Source: a virus
Direction: 5' to 3' (one strand)
Virus record (IMG/VR): IMGVR_UViG_3300037341_000020
Span: 1 to 31,870 of that record
Length of the DNA: 31,870 nucleotides
Positions 5,688 through 11,454 of this stretch are shown one piece after another (position 1 is the stretch's first letter; each line of letters begins with the position of its first letter). Under the pieces are notes generated by a model. The model had not been told where the DNA came from. It worked only from the letters and a program-made list of their open reading frames with translations, and searched no databases. The position numbers and the translations under genes were made by a program.

Positions 5688-6065
5688 TCATGGTTCGCGA
5701 TCCGTTGGCTTATTGAAGTAGACACCGGCCAAGGCTTGGCGGGCGAACGATCCGCCATCCCATACGCTGCACCTGCGTTGGGGATCATAATCTTTGGCGT
5801 AGTAATTTAGCGCCGCCTCAAGCTCCGCTATCCGTTGTTCGTGTTCCGTGCACAATTCATAAAGCTCGGCGACGCGACCAGCCAGTCTTATATTAGTCTC
5901 GTCTTTCTCGGCTAGTTCGCGGTCTTTACGCTCTATCTCTAGGTCAGCATTCACTCCCTCTTCTCGCGCGGCTTTTTGTTTGCCATCACTGAAACCGTGG
6001 TAATAGTCTTTGCTCATGTCAGGCTTAGTGGGTTGTATCGTTTGAATGCGGCTTTCGTAACTCAT
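5688..6065 (-). CDS. coiled-coil protein, paralogue 3 of 3 (125 aa)
   Basis: It begins MSYESRIQTIQPTKPD, then carries NADLEIERKDRELAEKDE and EQRIAELEAALNYYA. These match the helix of the two shorter copies with an insert. The C-terminal part (YDPQRRCSVWDGGSFARQAL) is unique to it. GAGGG is about 10 nt before the ATG, just past the pentapeptide gene's stop. A short inverted repeat (GAACCA/TGGTTC, 5677-5696) spans the stop. Confidence 0.7.
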   Translation of the reverse strand: MSYESRIQTIQPTKPDMSKDYYHGFSDGKQKAAREEGVNADLEIERKDRELAEKDETNIRLAGRVAELYELCTEHEQRIAELEAALNYYAKDYDPQRRCSVWDGGSFARQALAGVYFNKPTDREP

Positions 6066-6070
6066 TTTAA

Positions 6071-6475
6071 TTAACCCTCTTTGATCGTCGCCATTTGCGC
6101 GTCACACGCGGCCAGCAGCCATTCCCGGTTAGCTCGCCAAAAGTCCAGCGCGTGCCTTGGGTCCATCTGATGGATCGTGTCATCATTGAAAGATCGCCAG
6201 TCCTCTACCTTATGCCGTTCGCAACCAATCCGCATGTAGCCGCTTTGGATATAAACCAGCCACGGCCCGACTTGCACTTGTAGGGGCGCGTCGTTGGCCC
6301 GTTGCAAGTCGGCCCCGTGCAGGCTGGCCCAGCGCAAGTCGGCCCAGCGCAAATCGGCCCAGCGCAGGGTAGCCCCCTGCAAATCAACCCCGCGCAGGTC
6401 GGCCCTTGCTCCTCCTTCTCCCCGCAGCCATTTTCCGTGCTCTTCAACAATACTATTCAGCTTTTCTTGATCCAT
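6071..6475 (-). CDS. pentapeptide-repeat protein (134 aa)
   Basis: Residues 24-60 are eight or so A(D/T)LxG/W pentads (ADLRG, ATLRW, ADLRW, ADLQR), which fold as a right-handed quadrilateral beta-helix. The lead EKLNSIVEEHGKWLRGEGG is usual for phage proteins of this class. The C-terminal 60 residues are a separate small domain (YMRIGCERHKVEDWRSFNDD, then FWRANREWLLAA). AGGAG is 8 nt before the ATG. The pentads are encoded by near-identical 15-bp units around 6320-6380. The cellular target is unknown; some relatives bind gyrase, but nothing here shows that. Confidence 0.85.
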   Translation of the reverse strand: MDQEKLNSIVEEHGKWLRGEGGARADLRGVDLQGATLRWADLRWADLRWASLHGADLQRANDAPLQVQVGPWLVYIQSGYMRIGCERHKVEDWRSFNDDTIHQMDPRHALDFWRANREWLLAACDAQMATIKEG

Positions 6476-6523
6476 TCTCTAAACTCCTGTGCGCTCTGTG
6501 ATCGATTCAGGCTCTCCGCCTAT

Positions 6524-6559
6524 GGGGTAGCCCACCTAGAACCCCAATCGTTTACTGTG
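6524..6559 (-). promoter_or_regulatory. 36-bp element shared with 1269-1304
   Basis: CACAGTAAACGATTGG, 12 bp and GCTACCCC on the minus strand lie 49-84 bp upstream of the pentapeptide gene. Fifteen of 16 bases of the first block and all 8 of the second match the copy at 1269-1304, with the same gap. It probably marks a shared promoter or regulator site. Confidence 0.55.
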
Positions 6560-6746
6560 CGGAATCCTCGCGGCTCTCACGAACACAGTCAGGGGATACT
6601 TCGGCCAGCTTGAGCCCGTCTGCGGTTCGCTCTACGTTGTAACGGTAATCGCGATCCGTGGCCGCTACCTTGTTGATGATGCGCCAGCCGGTGTGCCATT
6701 CGTTTTCGTTGGTCTGGCTATCGTGAATTAGTAGATCGATGTTCAT
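6552..6746 (-). CDS. hypothetical protein (64 aa)
   Basis: The sequence MNIDLLIHDSQTNENEWHTG, then WRIINKVAATDRDYRYNVER, looks like a small beta-rich domain. GGAGA lies 7 nt before the ATG. A terminator precedes it, but no classical promoter is obvious between, so it may rely on read-through. The function is unknown. Confidence 0.6.
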   Translation of the reverse strand: MNIDLLIHDSQTNENEWHTGWRIINKVAATDRDYRYNVERTADGLKLAEVSPDCVRESREDSAQ

Positions 6747-6766
6747 CGCTCATTCTCCGCTTTCTG

Positions 6767-6788
6767 AAAGGCCCGCGAATCGCGGGCC
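6767..6788 (-). terminator. GC-rich hairpin terminator after 6799-6993
   Basis: GGCCCGCG (6770-6777) and CGCGGGCC (6781-6788) form a perfect 8-bp stem with a 3-nt loop. On the minus strand it is followed by TTT, 11 bases after the stop of the gene at 6799. The T-run is short, so termination may be partial. Confidence 0.65.
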
Positions 6789-6798
6789 GTGAACCGTG

Positions 6799-6993
6799 TT
6801 AGATAAAGTCTAAGTCGCCCGTATGATGCGCGGCCAGCGCATGGCTAACCGCGATCCGCCATTCCTCATCCGTCAGGTTCCATTGGAACTGGTCTAGCGA
6901 GTCGGGTCCAGTTTGGAGTGCATGGGCCAGTTCCTCGGGAGTGTTGTCCTCGTAGCAGGCGCGAGCAAAACGAGCAGTGTTTTCGTTCATCAT
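6799..6993 (-). CDS. hypothetical acidic protein (64 aa)
   Basis: The protein (MMNENTARFARACYEDNTPE, then LTDEEWRIAVSHALAAHHTG) is helical and acidic. AAAGG precedes tandem ATG codons. It forms a single-gene unit with a promoter at 7028-7056 and a terminator at 6767-6788. No family is recognised. Confidence 0.65.
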   Translation of the reverse strand: MMNENTARFARACYEDNTPEELAHALQTGPDSLDQFQWNLTDEEWRIAVSHALAAHHTGDLDFI

Positions 6994-7027
6994 TCTAGCC
7001 TTTCTGTGCTGCGGTTAGTGTAGGTCT

Positions 7028-7056
7028 AGCGTCTCATGGATCGCGGGCCGTGTCAA
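7028..7056 (-). promoter_or_regulatory. promoter TTGACA-N17-GACGCT
   Basis: TTGACA (7056-7051) and GACGCT (7033-7028) are 17 bp apart, with ATGA before the -10, upstream of the 64-aa gene. The -35 overlaps the stop end of the gene to the right. Confidence 0.5.
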
Positions 7057-7253
7057 GCGCGCTTATTTAGGGTACGCCGGGCACGGCCGCCAGAATCAAT
7101 AATGTAGTGAAAACCGTGATCCCTGTCAGCAATGGTAGTGTTTGGGTGCCCATCAGCCGCGATTCGCAGGGCATCATCGAAGGTTTCGGCGGTGGCCAAC
7201 TGAGTTTTCAGTTGGTCTAAGCTGGCCGCGTAAACTGCGTAGCGCATGGTCAT
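7053..7253 (-). CDS. hypothetical protein (66 aa)
   Basis: The protein begins MTMRYAVYAASLDQLKTQL and ends DSGGRARRTLNKRA. AAAGGG lies about 7 nt before the ATG at 7253. Two promoters of the shared set (7286-7314 and 7444-7472) point into it. It looks alpha/beta with a basic tail; no family is recognised. Confidence 0.65.
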   Translation of the reverse strand: MTMRYAVYAASLDQLKTQLATAETFDDALRIAADGHPNTTIADRDHGFHYIIDSGGRARRTLNKRA

Positions 7254-7285
7254 CGTTCTACCCTTTCTCGTTTAGCGTTAAGCCC

Positions 7286-7314
7286 ATCATCTCATCCGGC
7301 CTGCGGGGTGTCAA
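7286..7314 (-). promoter_or_regulatory. promoter TTGACA-N17-GATGAT with TG extension
   Basis: TTGACA (7314-7309), 17 bp, GATGAT (7291-7286), with TGA directly before the -10. It lies 33 bp upstream of the 66-aa gene. Confidence 0.65.
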
Positions 7315-7443
7315 TCCCTGATCGTCGATCCCTAACCTGGCCCGTGGCCCACGGCCAGGGAAGCCGGGTAGGGTGGGTCAGCCCTTTGGTGCCAGTATCG
7401 CGGCCCGCGCTCGGATGGCTGGCGTCCCGGTGACGATGGGTTC

Positions 7444-7472
7444 AGTATCTCAAGGCCAAGGGCAGGCGTCAA
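7444..7472 (-). promoter_or_regulatory. promoter TTGACG-N17-GATACT with TG extension
   Basis: TTGACG (7472-7467), 17 bp, GATACT (7449-7444), again preceded by TGA. It would drive a long leader toward the 66-aa gene. Confidence 0.5.
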
Positions 7473-7590
7473 GGGGTTGAGCAAACTTTTTTCACGGTCC
7501 ACGGGCCAGAGAGGAGCGGGCGCGCGTGTGCGGGTAGCATAGCCGGGGCCGTGTGTCAAGGGATGCAAGTTGCGTTCCAGATTGTCCGAA

Positions 7591-7602
7591 GTGAGTACTC
7601 AC
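7591..7602. promoter_or_regulatory. 12-bp perfect palindrome GTGAGTACTCAC
   Basis: A perfect palindrome in a non-coding interval, 13 bp past the stop of the 20-aa frame, is a plausible binding site for a dimeric repressor. No second copy was noticed in the window. Confidence 0.4.
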
Positions 7603-7614
7603 CCCCGCCGTTCG

Positions 7615-7677
7615 TCAGCCCCAATACATCACAGCAATGGATTTACCGGGAAGGTTAGTAGTCACTAACCTATCCAT
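7615..7677 (-). CDS. possible 20-aa peptide gene
   Basis: AGGAGA is ideally placed before an ATG opening MDRLVTTNLPGKSIAVMYWG and a stop. The DNA also contains an inverted repeat (AGGTTAGT 7652-7659, ACTAACCT 7664-7671). The start codon region could thus be hidden in a hairpin, or the repeat may be an operator. Whether the peptide matters or this is a regulatory leader is open. Confidence 0.35.
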   Translation of the reverse strand: MDRLVTTNLPGKSIAVMYWG

Positions 7678-7756
7678 TACTTTTCTCCTATGCAAAATCT
7701 GCAAAAGACCGGGGGCCCGTTTTTCAAAGCCGTAAAATTGTGAAAAGATTTTCACC

Positions 7757-7963
7757 TCAACACCCTTCTCCAGGCTCACTTTCGCTTTCCTGCTCCTTCA
7801 TGATCACATCGACAACCGCGTTCCGCAGCACAAACTCCGCGTCCCATTTATCCTTAGCAACAAACTCTTTAACATCGCCCATACCAGTATAGGCACCCTC
7901 TTCGACGACAATGAGATACCCATTCTCGACCCTCGATACGCTGACCACAAAGTCGTTATTCAT
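7757..7963 (-). CDS. hypothetical protein (68 aa)
   Basis: It begins MNNDFVVSVSRVENGYLIVV, a beta-hairpin-like start, and ends in the acidic EQESESEPGEGC. The ATG overlaps the stop of the 32-aa membrane peptide by ATGA. GAGGG lies 9-10 nt upstream. No family is recognised. Confidence 0.65.
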   Translation of the reverse strand: MNNDFVVSVSRVENGYLIVVEEGAYTGMGDVKEFVAKDKWDAEFVLRNAVVDVIMKEQESESEPGEGC

Positions 7964-8058
7964 TCGTGCTTACCCTCGATAAACTTACCAAGATTCCAGG
8001 CTGCTCCAGCACAACCCACGACAACAATAACCGCCCAAGCCAAAACAGGATATGGCAT
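7960..8058 (-). CDS. 32-aa single-span membrane peptide
   Basis: The peptide starts MPYPVLAWAVIVVVGCAGAA and ends WNLGKFIEGKHE, a membrane helix near the N-terminus and a short charged tail. Its ATG lies 1 nt after the upstream stop and its TGA overlaps the next ATG. It has a GAGGATA site about 10 nt upstream. The role is unknown. Confidence 0.6.
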   Translation of the reverse strand: MPYPVLAWAVIVVVGCAGAAWNLGKFIEGKHE

Positions 8059-8059
8059 A

Positions 8060-8233
8060 TTAGAGTATATCCTCTGGGCCAACAATCATATCATATATGC
8101 GCTGAATCGTGTTAAGCGTTGCCTGATCCGGCACAGAAGTAACCCCGTTTTCGACGAACGCACGAATGTCCTCATACACGCCCGCCAAATCCCAAGCCAA
8201 TCTCCGCCGATCTTCCTCCGATAAGTCATTCAT
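8060..8233 (-). CDS. hypothetical protein (57 aa)
   Basis: The sequence MNDLSEEDRRRLAWDLAGVY, then TLNTIQRIYDMIVGPEDIL, looks like a compact helical protein. GGGAGA is 7 nt before the ATG at 8233. It stops 1 nt before the next gene, in line with translational coupling. No family is recognised. Confidence 0.65.
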   Translation of the reverse strand: MNDLSEEDRRRLAWDLAGVYEDIRAFVENGVTSVPDQATLNTIQRIYDMIVGPEDIL

Positions 8234-8246
8234 TATCATTCTCCCG

Positions 8247-8486
8247 CTACAAACTCTTTAAAAGTGTAAACACACCGGTTTCTCCAGCAATTGACTCATA
8301 GGCTTGTATCGGTCCCCATGTAGGCCAATCATCACTGTCTGCCATTAAATGCTCATCAACATGAACAAACGACACTTTTGGGTACTCACTCATCCTTTGA
8401 CTTTCTGGAATAAAAGCATAAAAACCAGAAATTGAGGGCTTGTCCTCAGTCCAGTCTAGATTATTTAGTGCTTCTAGTTCCATCAT
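8247..8486 (-). CDS. hypothetical protein (79 aa)
   Basis: The ATG pair at 8486 follows AAAAAGGAGAAGC. A further ATG at 8504 has no site and was not chosen. The protein contains SISGFYAFIPESQR and DSDDWPTWGPIQAY, typical of small acidic phage proteins. Its function is unknown. Confidence 0.65.
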   Translation of the reverse strand: MMELEALNNLDWTEDKPSISGFYAFIPESQRMSEYPKVSFVHVDEHLMADSDDWPTWGPIQAYESIAGETGVFTLLKSL

Positions 8487-8505
8487 GCTTCTCCTTTTTG
8501 TCATA

Positions 8506-8577
8506 TCATAGCATCACAACCACCGTCAGCCCACAAAACACACCCAAAACAACCGTGTTAAGCAGTTTTTGTTTCAT
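8506..8577 (-). CDS. 23-aa membrane peptide
   Basis: The peptide starts MKQKLLNTVVLGVFCGL and ends TVVVML, two Lys followed by one hydrophobic span. The ATG overlaps the upstream stop by ATGA, and GGAG is 5 nt before it. It is very short, so evidence rests on this placement. Confidence 0.5.
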   Translation of the reverse strand: MKQKLLNTVVLGVFCGLTVVVML

Positions 8578-8741
8578 CCTAGCTCCATCTCACCATCATA
8601 GTGCCCATGATCATACCCCTCCTGCCACGCATCGTCAACCTTCTTCTCCGCTAACTCCGCCAAGATCCGCAGTTCGTCGTCCGGCGCTCGCAGCTTTGCT
8701 TCTTTGATCATCTCATCGAATGTCAGGTTTTCGAAAGTCAT
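8574..8741 (-). CDS. hypothetical protein (55 aa)
   Basis: It begins MTFENLTFDEMIKEAKLRAP, a helical acidic stretch, and ends AWQEGYDHGHYDGEMELG. AGGAGAA is 7 nt before the ATG. Its stop overlaps the 23-aa peptide's start. No family is recognised. Confidence 0.65.
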   Translation of the reverse strand: MTFENLTFDEMIKEAKLRAPDDELRILAELAEKKVDDAWQEGYDHGHYDGEMELG

Positions 8742-8758
8742 CACACTTCTCCTGTCTC

Positions 8759-9013
8759 CTAATGAATCCGCCCATCAGTCGTTTCGACGGGCCGTGAACT
8801 AGTATTGAACCGCTCGGAAAGCATGTCGTCAAGCACGAAGTGTAGGAAATCATCTTCAGCTTTGGCAAGCATCATTCCCTGAGCAATCCACGCAACTTCC
8901 AACACGTCACCCACATGCTCATCATCCACGTCATTGAGCATGTTGTCAACCATATCGAACTCGCCACCCATCAAGGCCATTGCTAGGGTTATAACGAAAT
9001 CAGATGAGACCAA
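8759..9013 (-). CDS. hypothetical acidic protein (84 aa), TTG start
   Basis: The frame is open further right, but the best site is AAGGAG 6 nt before a TTG at 9013, which overlaps the end of the methyltransferase gene by 14 bp. Residues include FDMVDNMLNDVDDEHVGDVL and WIAQGMMLAKAEDDF, strongly acidic and helical. An ATG at about 8980 is an alternative. The function is unknown; being coupled to the methyltransferase hints at a shared use. Confidence 0.55.
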   Translation of the reverse strand: MVSSDFVITLAMALMGGEFDMVDNMLNDVDDEHVGDVLEVAWIAQGMMLAKAEDDFLHFVLDDMLSERFNTSSRPVETTDGRIH

Positions 9014-9479
9014 GAAAAGCTCCTTCAATAGAACTATCTCTGAGACGCTCCGCGTCATACTTACTGTAAGCGACAAGAACTGAAGGGGCTCCTGCTGAAT
9101 GTTTTGCTTCTTCCCCTTTGCAGGTATAAAAATTAAGCCTGCCCTTCAAAAACAAAACTCCGTAGGCAGTTCCCCATACTGTCTCAAAAAACCATTTTGT
9201 CTCAGTTCTAGCAAATATAAGGGCAGTTCCGTTTTTATGCCTTTTCATTAAGCGCAACCACTTAACGGCTTCTTTGTTGTAAGGCGGGTTAAGCCACACC
9301 CGGCCCTCCCAAGGAGACAAAAGACCATTATCATTAATGGTGTAATGCTTCCTAGCTGTGTCCCAAGGTCTTTGTAATGGAGCACACGGGTCTAGATCAA
9401 AAGGACCAAGTTCATTTACAATCCAAGGTGGCGTTAACCACACATCCGTCTGCATTCTTTGGCTTTCATGTAAGTTCAT
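9000..9479 (-). CDS. dam: Dam-family DNA N6-adenine methyltransferase (159 aa)
   Basis: The sequence has TDVWLTPPWIVNELGPFDLD (residues 11-30), then GRVWLNPPYNKEAVKW with the catalytic NPPY (the DPPY-type motif IV), then ALIFARTETKWFFETVW. This order is that of the phage Dam family (DNA_methylase Dam, Pfam PF05869), which methylates adenine N6 using S-adenosylmethionine; many act on GATC. The length fits. GGGAAAGA lies just before the ATG at 9479, which overlaps the gene to the right by 14 bp. It may protect phage DNA from host restriction. The exact target site cannot be read from the sequence. Confidence 0.85.
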   Translation of the reverse strand: MNLHESQRMQTDVWLTPPWIVNELGPFDLDPCAPLQRPWDTARKHYTINDNGLLSPWEGRVWLNPPYNKEAVKWLRLMKRHKNGTALIFARTETKWFFETVWGTAYGVLFLKGRLNFYTCKGEEAKHSAGAPSVLVAYSKYDAERLRDSSIEGAFLGLI

Positions 9480-9636
9480 TCTCTTTCCCTGGCTTATTTG
9501 GACACCCAAAGTCACGAGCCTCGGTCACTGGCTTCCACTGACCACACCAGCCACAATAGTTCATGTGCCAAGTGCTTGTCAAGGCTCGATACTCACCATA
9601 CCTGTTACCGCAGTCCGCGCAGATCCAGTCATTCAT
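9466..9636 (-). CDS. zinc-ribbon-like protein (56 aa)
   Basis: It begins MNDWICADCGNRYGEYRAL and has a second pair YCGWCGQW, giving CxxC-x20-CxxC, a small zinc ribbon. It overlaps the gene upstream by 8 bp (ATGAATGA) and the methyltransferase by 14 bp. Its function is unknown; nucleic-acid contact is possible. Confidence 0.65.
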   Translation of the reverse strand: MNDWICADCGNRYGEYRALTSTWHMNYCGWCGQWKPVTEARDFGCPNKPGKENELT

Positions 9637-9814
9637 TGATCCATCCCACAACCATGTCAAACAGCTTCTCGTCCTGGGTTAGCTGCTTCTTGATATGCCG
9701 GAACCGAAAGTCGCGATAAGCGTCGCTAGGCTCGGTGCCAGCCCTCGCACGCTCAACGGTCTTTTCAAGCTGCTCAAGCTGGTCTTCGGTCAAGTCTTCC
9801 AGGTTGATGTTCAT
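9629..9814 (-). CDS. hypothetical helical protein (61 aa)
   Basis: The protein MNINLEDLTEDQLEQLEKTV, then RFRHIKKQLTQDEKLFDMVV, is amphipathic and helical. AAAGGAGA is about 7 nt before the ATG. It follows the KilA-N gene by 15 bp and overlaps the zinc-ribbon gene. No family is recognised. Confidence 0.65.
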   Translation of the reverse strand: MNINLEDLTEDQLEQLEKTVERARAGTEPSDAYRDFRFRHIKKQLTQDEKLFDMVVGWINE

Positions 9815-9829
9815 TGGTCTTCTCCTTTA

Positions 9830-10615
9830 TTACTGGTCACTTACGATGTCGTCACCTATTGCAAACGATTCAACCTGTCGCTTCGCGGCCTTACCTGCCT
9901 TGTTAGCGACTTGGCTGCACTGCTCATCCCCCTTCAACCCGTTCTCCTGGATCGAGAACGCAGCAAGCTCTTCCGCGATCAACGTTTTGGTCAGCTCCTC
10001 TCGCGTCATGTGGTCTCGCGTAGCAGGGTACGTCATTTTACCGCTCTCGGTCGGCAGACCGCGTTCTTCCCGGAGTTGCTTGTTGTTCTTGCCAAGGGCA
10101 CCTTGGTAAAGCATATTAGTAGCCATGCCGAATCCACGGCGGCTCACGTCATGGGCAGCAAGAACGTCGGTGAAGTAAGCGCGGTACAGCTTTCCGCGAA
10201 TACGGCTCGTGTCCCATTCGGGATCACGGTCCTGGTTTTGCATGTAGTTGTCAAGAGTCTCTTCTGCGACAGACGGGTCGCCAGCCTTGGCTCGCAGGAA
10301 AAGGTCATTGACTTCCTCGTGCAGCTCCGGGGACAGCCACTTCGCGTAGGCTAGGGCGATCTGCGCTGTTGCATAGGTGCCGCCCTTTCGACCGCGCTTC
10401 TTCTCCAAAACACCTTCAATTTCAGTGCTTTGTAAATCCCACACATCTGTGGTTTTTCCGATGTGCGCTATAAACGTTCGCGCCTCGTCCAACCTCAGCC
10501 AATGGTACGGACTATCTTGCTTTGCTTCTCCACTGGCCTTCCAAATGTCGGTCAGGCTAATCAGCCCTTCCTCGTTCTGCTTAATCTGAGTGTTACGAAT
10601 CGTAACGCTATTCAT
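9830..10615 (-). CDS. KilA-N domain protein (261 aa)
   Basis: Residues 15-110 fit the KilA-N DNA-binding domain: ISLTDIWKASGEAKQDSPYH, then GRKGGTYATAQIALAYAKWL and SPELHEEVNDLFL. The second half (RIRGKLYRAYFTDVLAAHDV, then GFGMATNMLYQGALGKNN) is a separate helical domain found behind KilA-N in other phage proteins. KilA-N proteins bind DNA and often act as phage regulators or antirepressor-type factors. GGAGG is 6 nt before the ATG, which overlaps the upstream gene by 8 bp. Which genes it controls is not visible. Confidence 0.8.
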   Translation of the reverse strand: MNSVTIRNTQIKQNEEGLISLTDIWKASGEAKQDSPYHWLRLDEARTFIAHIGKTTDVWDLQSTEIEGVLEKKRGRKGGTYATAQIALAYAKWLSPELHEEVNDLFLRAKAGDPSVAEETLDNYMQNQDRDPEWDTSRIRGKLYRAYFTDVLAAHDVSRRGFGMATNMLYQGALGKNNKQLREERGLPTESGKMTYPATRDHMTREELTKTLIAEELAAFSIQENGLKGDEQCSQVANKAGKAAKRQVESFAIGDDIVSDQ

Positions 10616-11174
10616 TCTCTACCTCCAACGTTGCTTGTTCCGTGTACCATTCGTTGTGAATGTGATGCTGCTTATTTGCCTCTTGGATTCTACGCTCGGT
10701 TCTGTACCCGTCAACCGCGATCCGCATACCAATTAACGACAACTGCGAACTGTTGCCCGTCTGCAACTGAGCCAACCTTCGCTCTGGATTAGTGGAGATA
10801 CCTAACTTGATGTTGCCGGTCCCCTCTTCACGGATCGCGTAAACGTAAAGCGTTTCGTTCCTTTCCTCATAGACCTCCTTAACTTCATCGGGGACTTCGA
10901 ATTTGTCCATCGCATGAATAAAGCCATGCAATTCTTGAATCTTATCTGCTACTTCATCATAAAAAGCACGGCCAGTCAACCATTCAATATACGCGACTGC
11001 CCCGGCTTTTTCAATAAGGGTTCCACCATTGCGTCCCCTTAGTGTGTAACTTTTAAACTTCTGATTCTTTTCATACCTCAAAAATTCAGAGGGCTTTTTA
11101 CTGTTGTCCCCATCCAAAGCCTTCCAAATCTCAGTACTGTTCACCCATTCATCGGTTAAATCAGGCAGTTGCAT
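10608..11174 (-). CDS. KilA-N-like / T5orf172 (GIY-YIG-like) fusion (188 aa)
   Basis: Residues 1-95 resemble KilA-N (EWVNSTEIWKALDGDNSKKP, then GGTLIEKAGAVAYIEWL and FYDEVADKI). Residues 105-180 fit the T5orf172/MUG113 fold of the GIY-YIG superfamily: LYVYAIREEGTGNIKLGIS, NPERRLAQLQTGN, a Glu near RTERRIQEANKQH and NEWY. Such domains occur in phage anti-repressor-like and nuclease-like proteins; catalysis is not proven. GGAGG lies 5 nt before the ATG at 11174, directly after a strongly structured leader. It is the first gene of a two-KilA-N operon. Confidence 0.75.
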   Translation of the reverse strand: MQLPDLTDEWVNSTEIWKALDGDNSKKPSEFLRYEKNQKFKSYTLRGRNGGTLIEKAGAVAYIEWLTGRAFYDEVADKIQELHGFIHAMDKFEVPDEVKEVYEERNETLYVYAIREEGTGNIKLGISTNPERRLAQLQTGNSSQLSLIGMRIAVDGYRTERRIQEANKQHHIHNEWYTEQATLEVENE

Positions 11175-11186
11175 AGTGCCTCCAAA

Positions 11187-11321
11187 CAGAAAAAGCGGTA
11201 TGACCACTCATGCAAGGTGACAGTAGGCCGGGGAAGTAGCCTCTTGCACAAATGGTCATACCGCTTGTTCCTTCCCCGTTGAGTTCAATTCGGGCGAGGC
11301 TGTCACCCCTCGCTATCAACT
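11187..11321 (-). ncRNA. candidate structured leader RNA with two pseudoknots
   Basis: Predicted start is near 11321. Reading the minus strand: P1 GCGAGG/CCTCGC (11313-11308 with 11299-11294) with loop GGTGACAG; CGGGGAAG (11278-11271); a 14-bp perfect stem P2 (11266-11253 with 11206-11193); P3 (11248-11243 with 11216-11211); P4 AGGC/GCCT with CTTCCCCG in its loop (11236-11229); and CTGTCACC (11223-11216). The P1 loop is complementary to CTGTCACC and CGGGGAAG to the P4 loop, so two pseudoknots are possible. P2 is followed by five T and then the ribosome site of the KilA-N/T5orf172 gene. This fits an attenuator, riboswitch-like leader or free small RNA. Confidence 0.55.
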
Positions 11322-11327
11322 AAGACT

Positions 11328-11357
11328 ACTATAACACACGTCGGTTCAGCGCCACAA
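11328..11357 (-). promoter_or_regulatory. promoter TTGTGG-N18-TATAGT for the structured leader
   Basis: TTGTGG (11357-11352) and TATAGT (11333-11328) are 18 bp apart (17 if TTATAG is used). Transcription would begin near 11321, exactly at the 5' edge of the folded leader. Confidence 0.6.
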
Positions 11358-11379
11358 GGCTTTAGCAAGATGCTCCCAC

Positions 11380-11454
11380 TCACGCACGTCCTAGCGCAGC
11401 TTCTACGTCCCGTAGGATAGTTGTTTTGGTGGCCGTTGTCAAGTCATTGCTCAT
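11380..11454 (-). CDS. possible 24-aa peptide gene
   Basis: An ATG overlapping the end of the 53-aa gene opens MSNDLTTATKTTILRDVEAA plus LGRA and then stops. AGAGG touches the ATG directly, which is poor spacing. A TTGACA-N17-TATCCT promoter lies within it, so the frame may be accidental. Confidence 0.3.
   Translation of the reverse strand: MSNDLTTATKTTILRDVEAALGRA
11414..11442 (-). promoter_or_regulatory. promoter TTGACA-N17-TATCCT
   Basis: TTGACA (11442-11437), 17 bp, TATCCT (11419-11414). It lies just after the 53-aa gene and would transcribe through the leader into the KilA-N genes, giving a second upstream start. Confidence 0.5.

Larger units (their letters stand above)
7254..7614. other. 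non-coding control region between 7053-7253 and the small gene at 7615
   Basis: This stretch holds two good minus-strand promoters (7286-7314, 7444-7472), a third TTGACA at 7554-7559 with TACCCG at 17 bp, a GC hairpin (CCTGGCC 7336-7342 with GGCCAGG 7353-7359) and a perfect palindrome at 7591-7602. An open frame on the minus strand crosses it, but it has no ribosome site and an atypical Pro/Arg-rich composition, so I leave it out. Confidence 0.5.

Noticed and set aside
7332-7568. 78-codon minus-strand frame
   Set aside because: No ribosome site, a Pro/Arg-rich composition, and it covers promoter-like sequences.
11187-11321. Retron msr-msd, attC site or transposon end
   Set aside because: No reverse transcriptase, integron integrase or transposase lies nearby, and nested loop pairings plus a promoter at the edge fit an RNA leader better.
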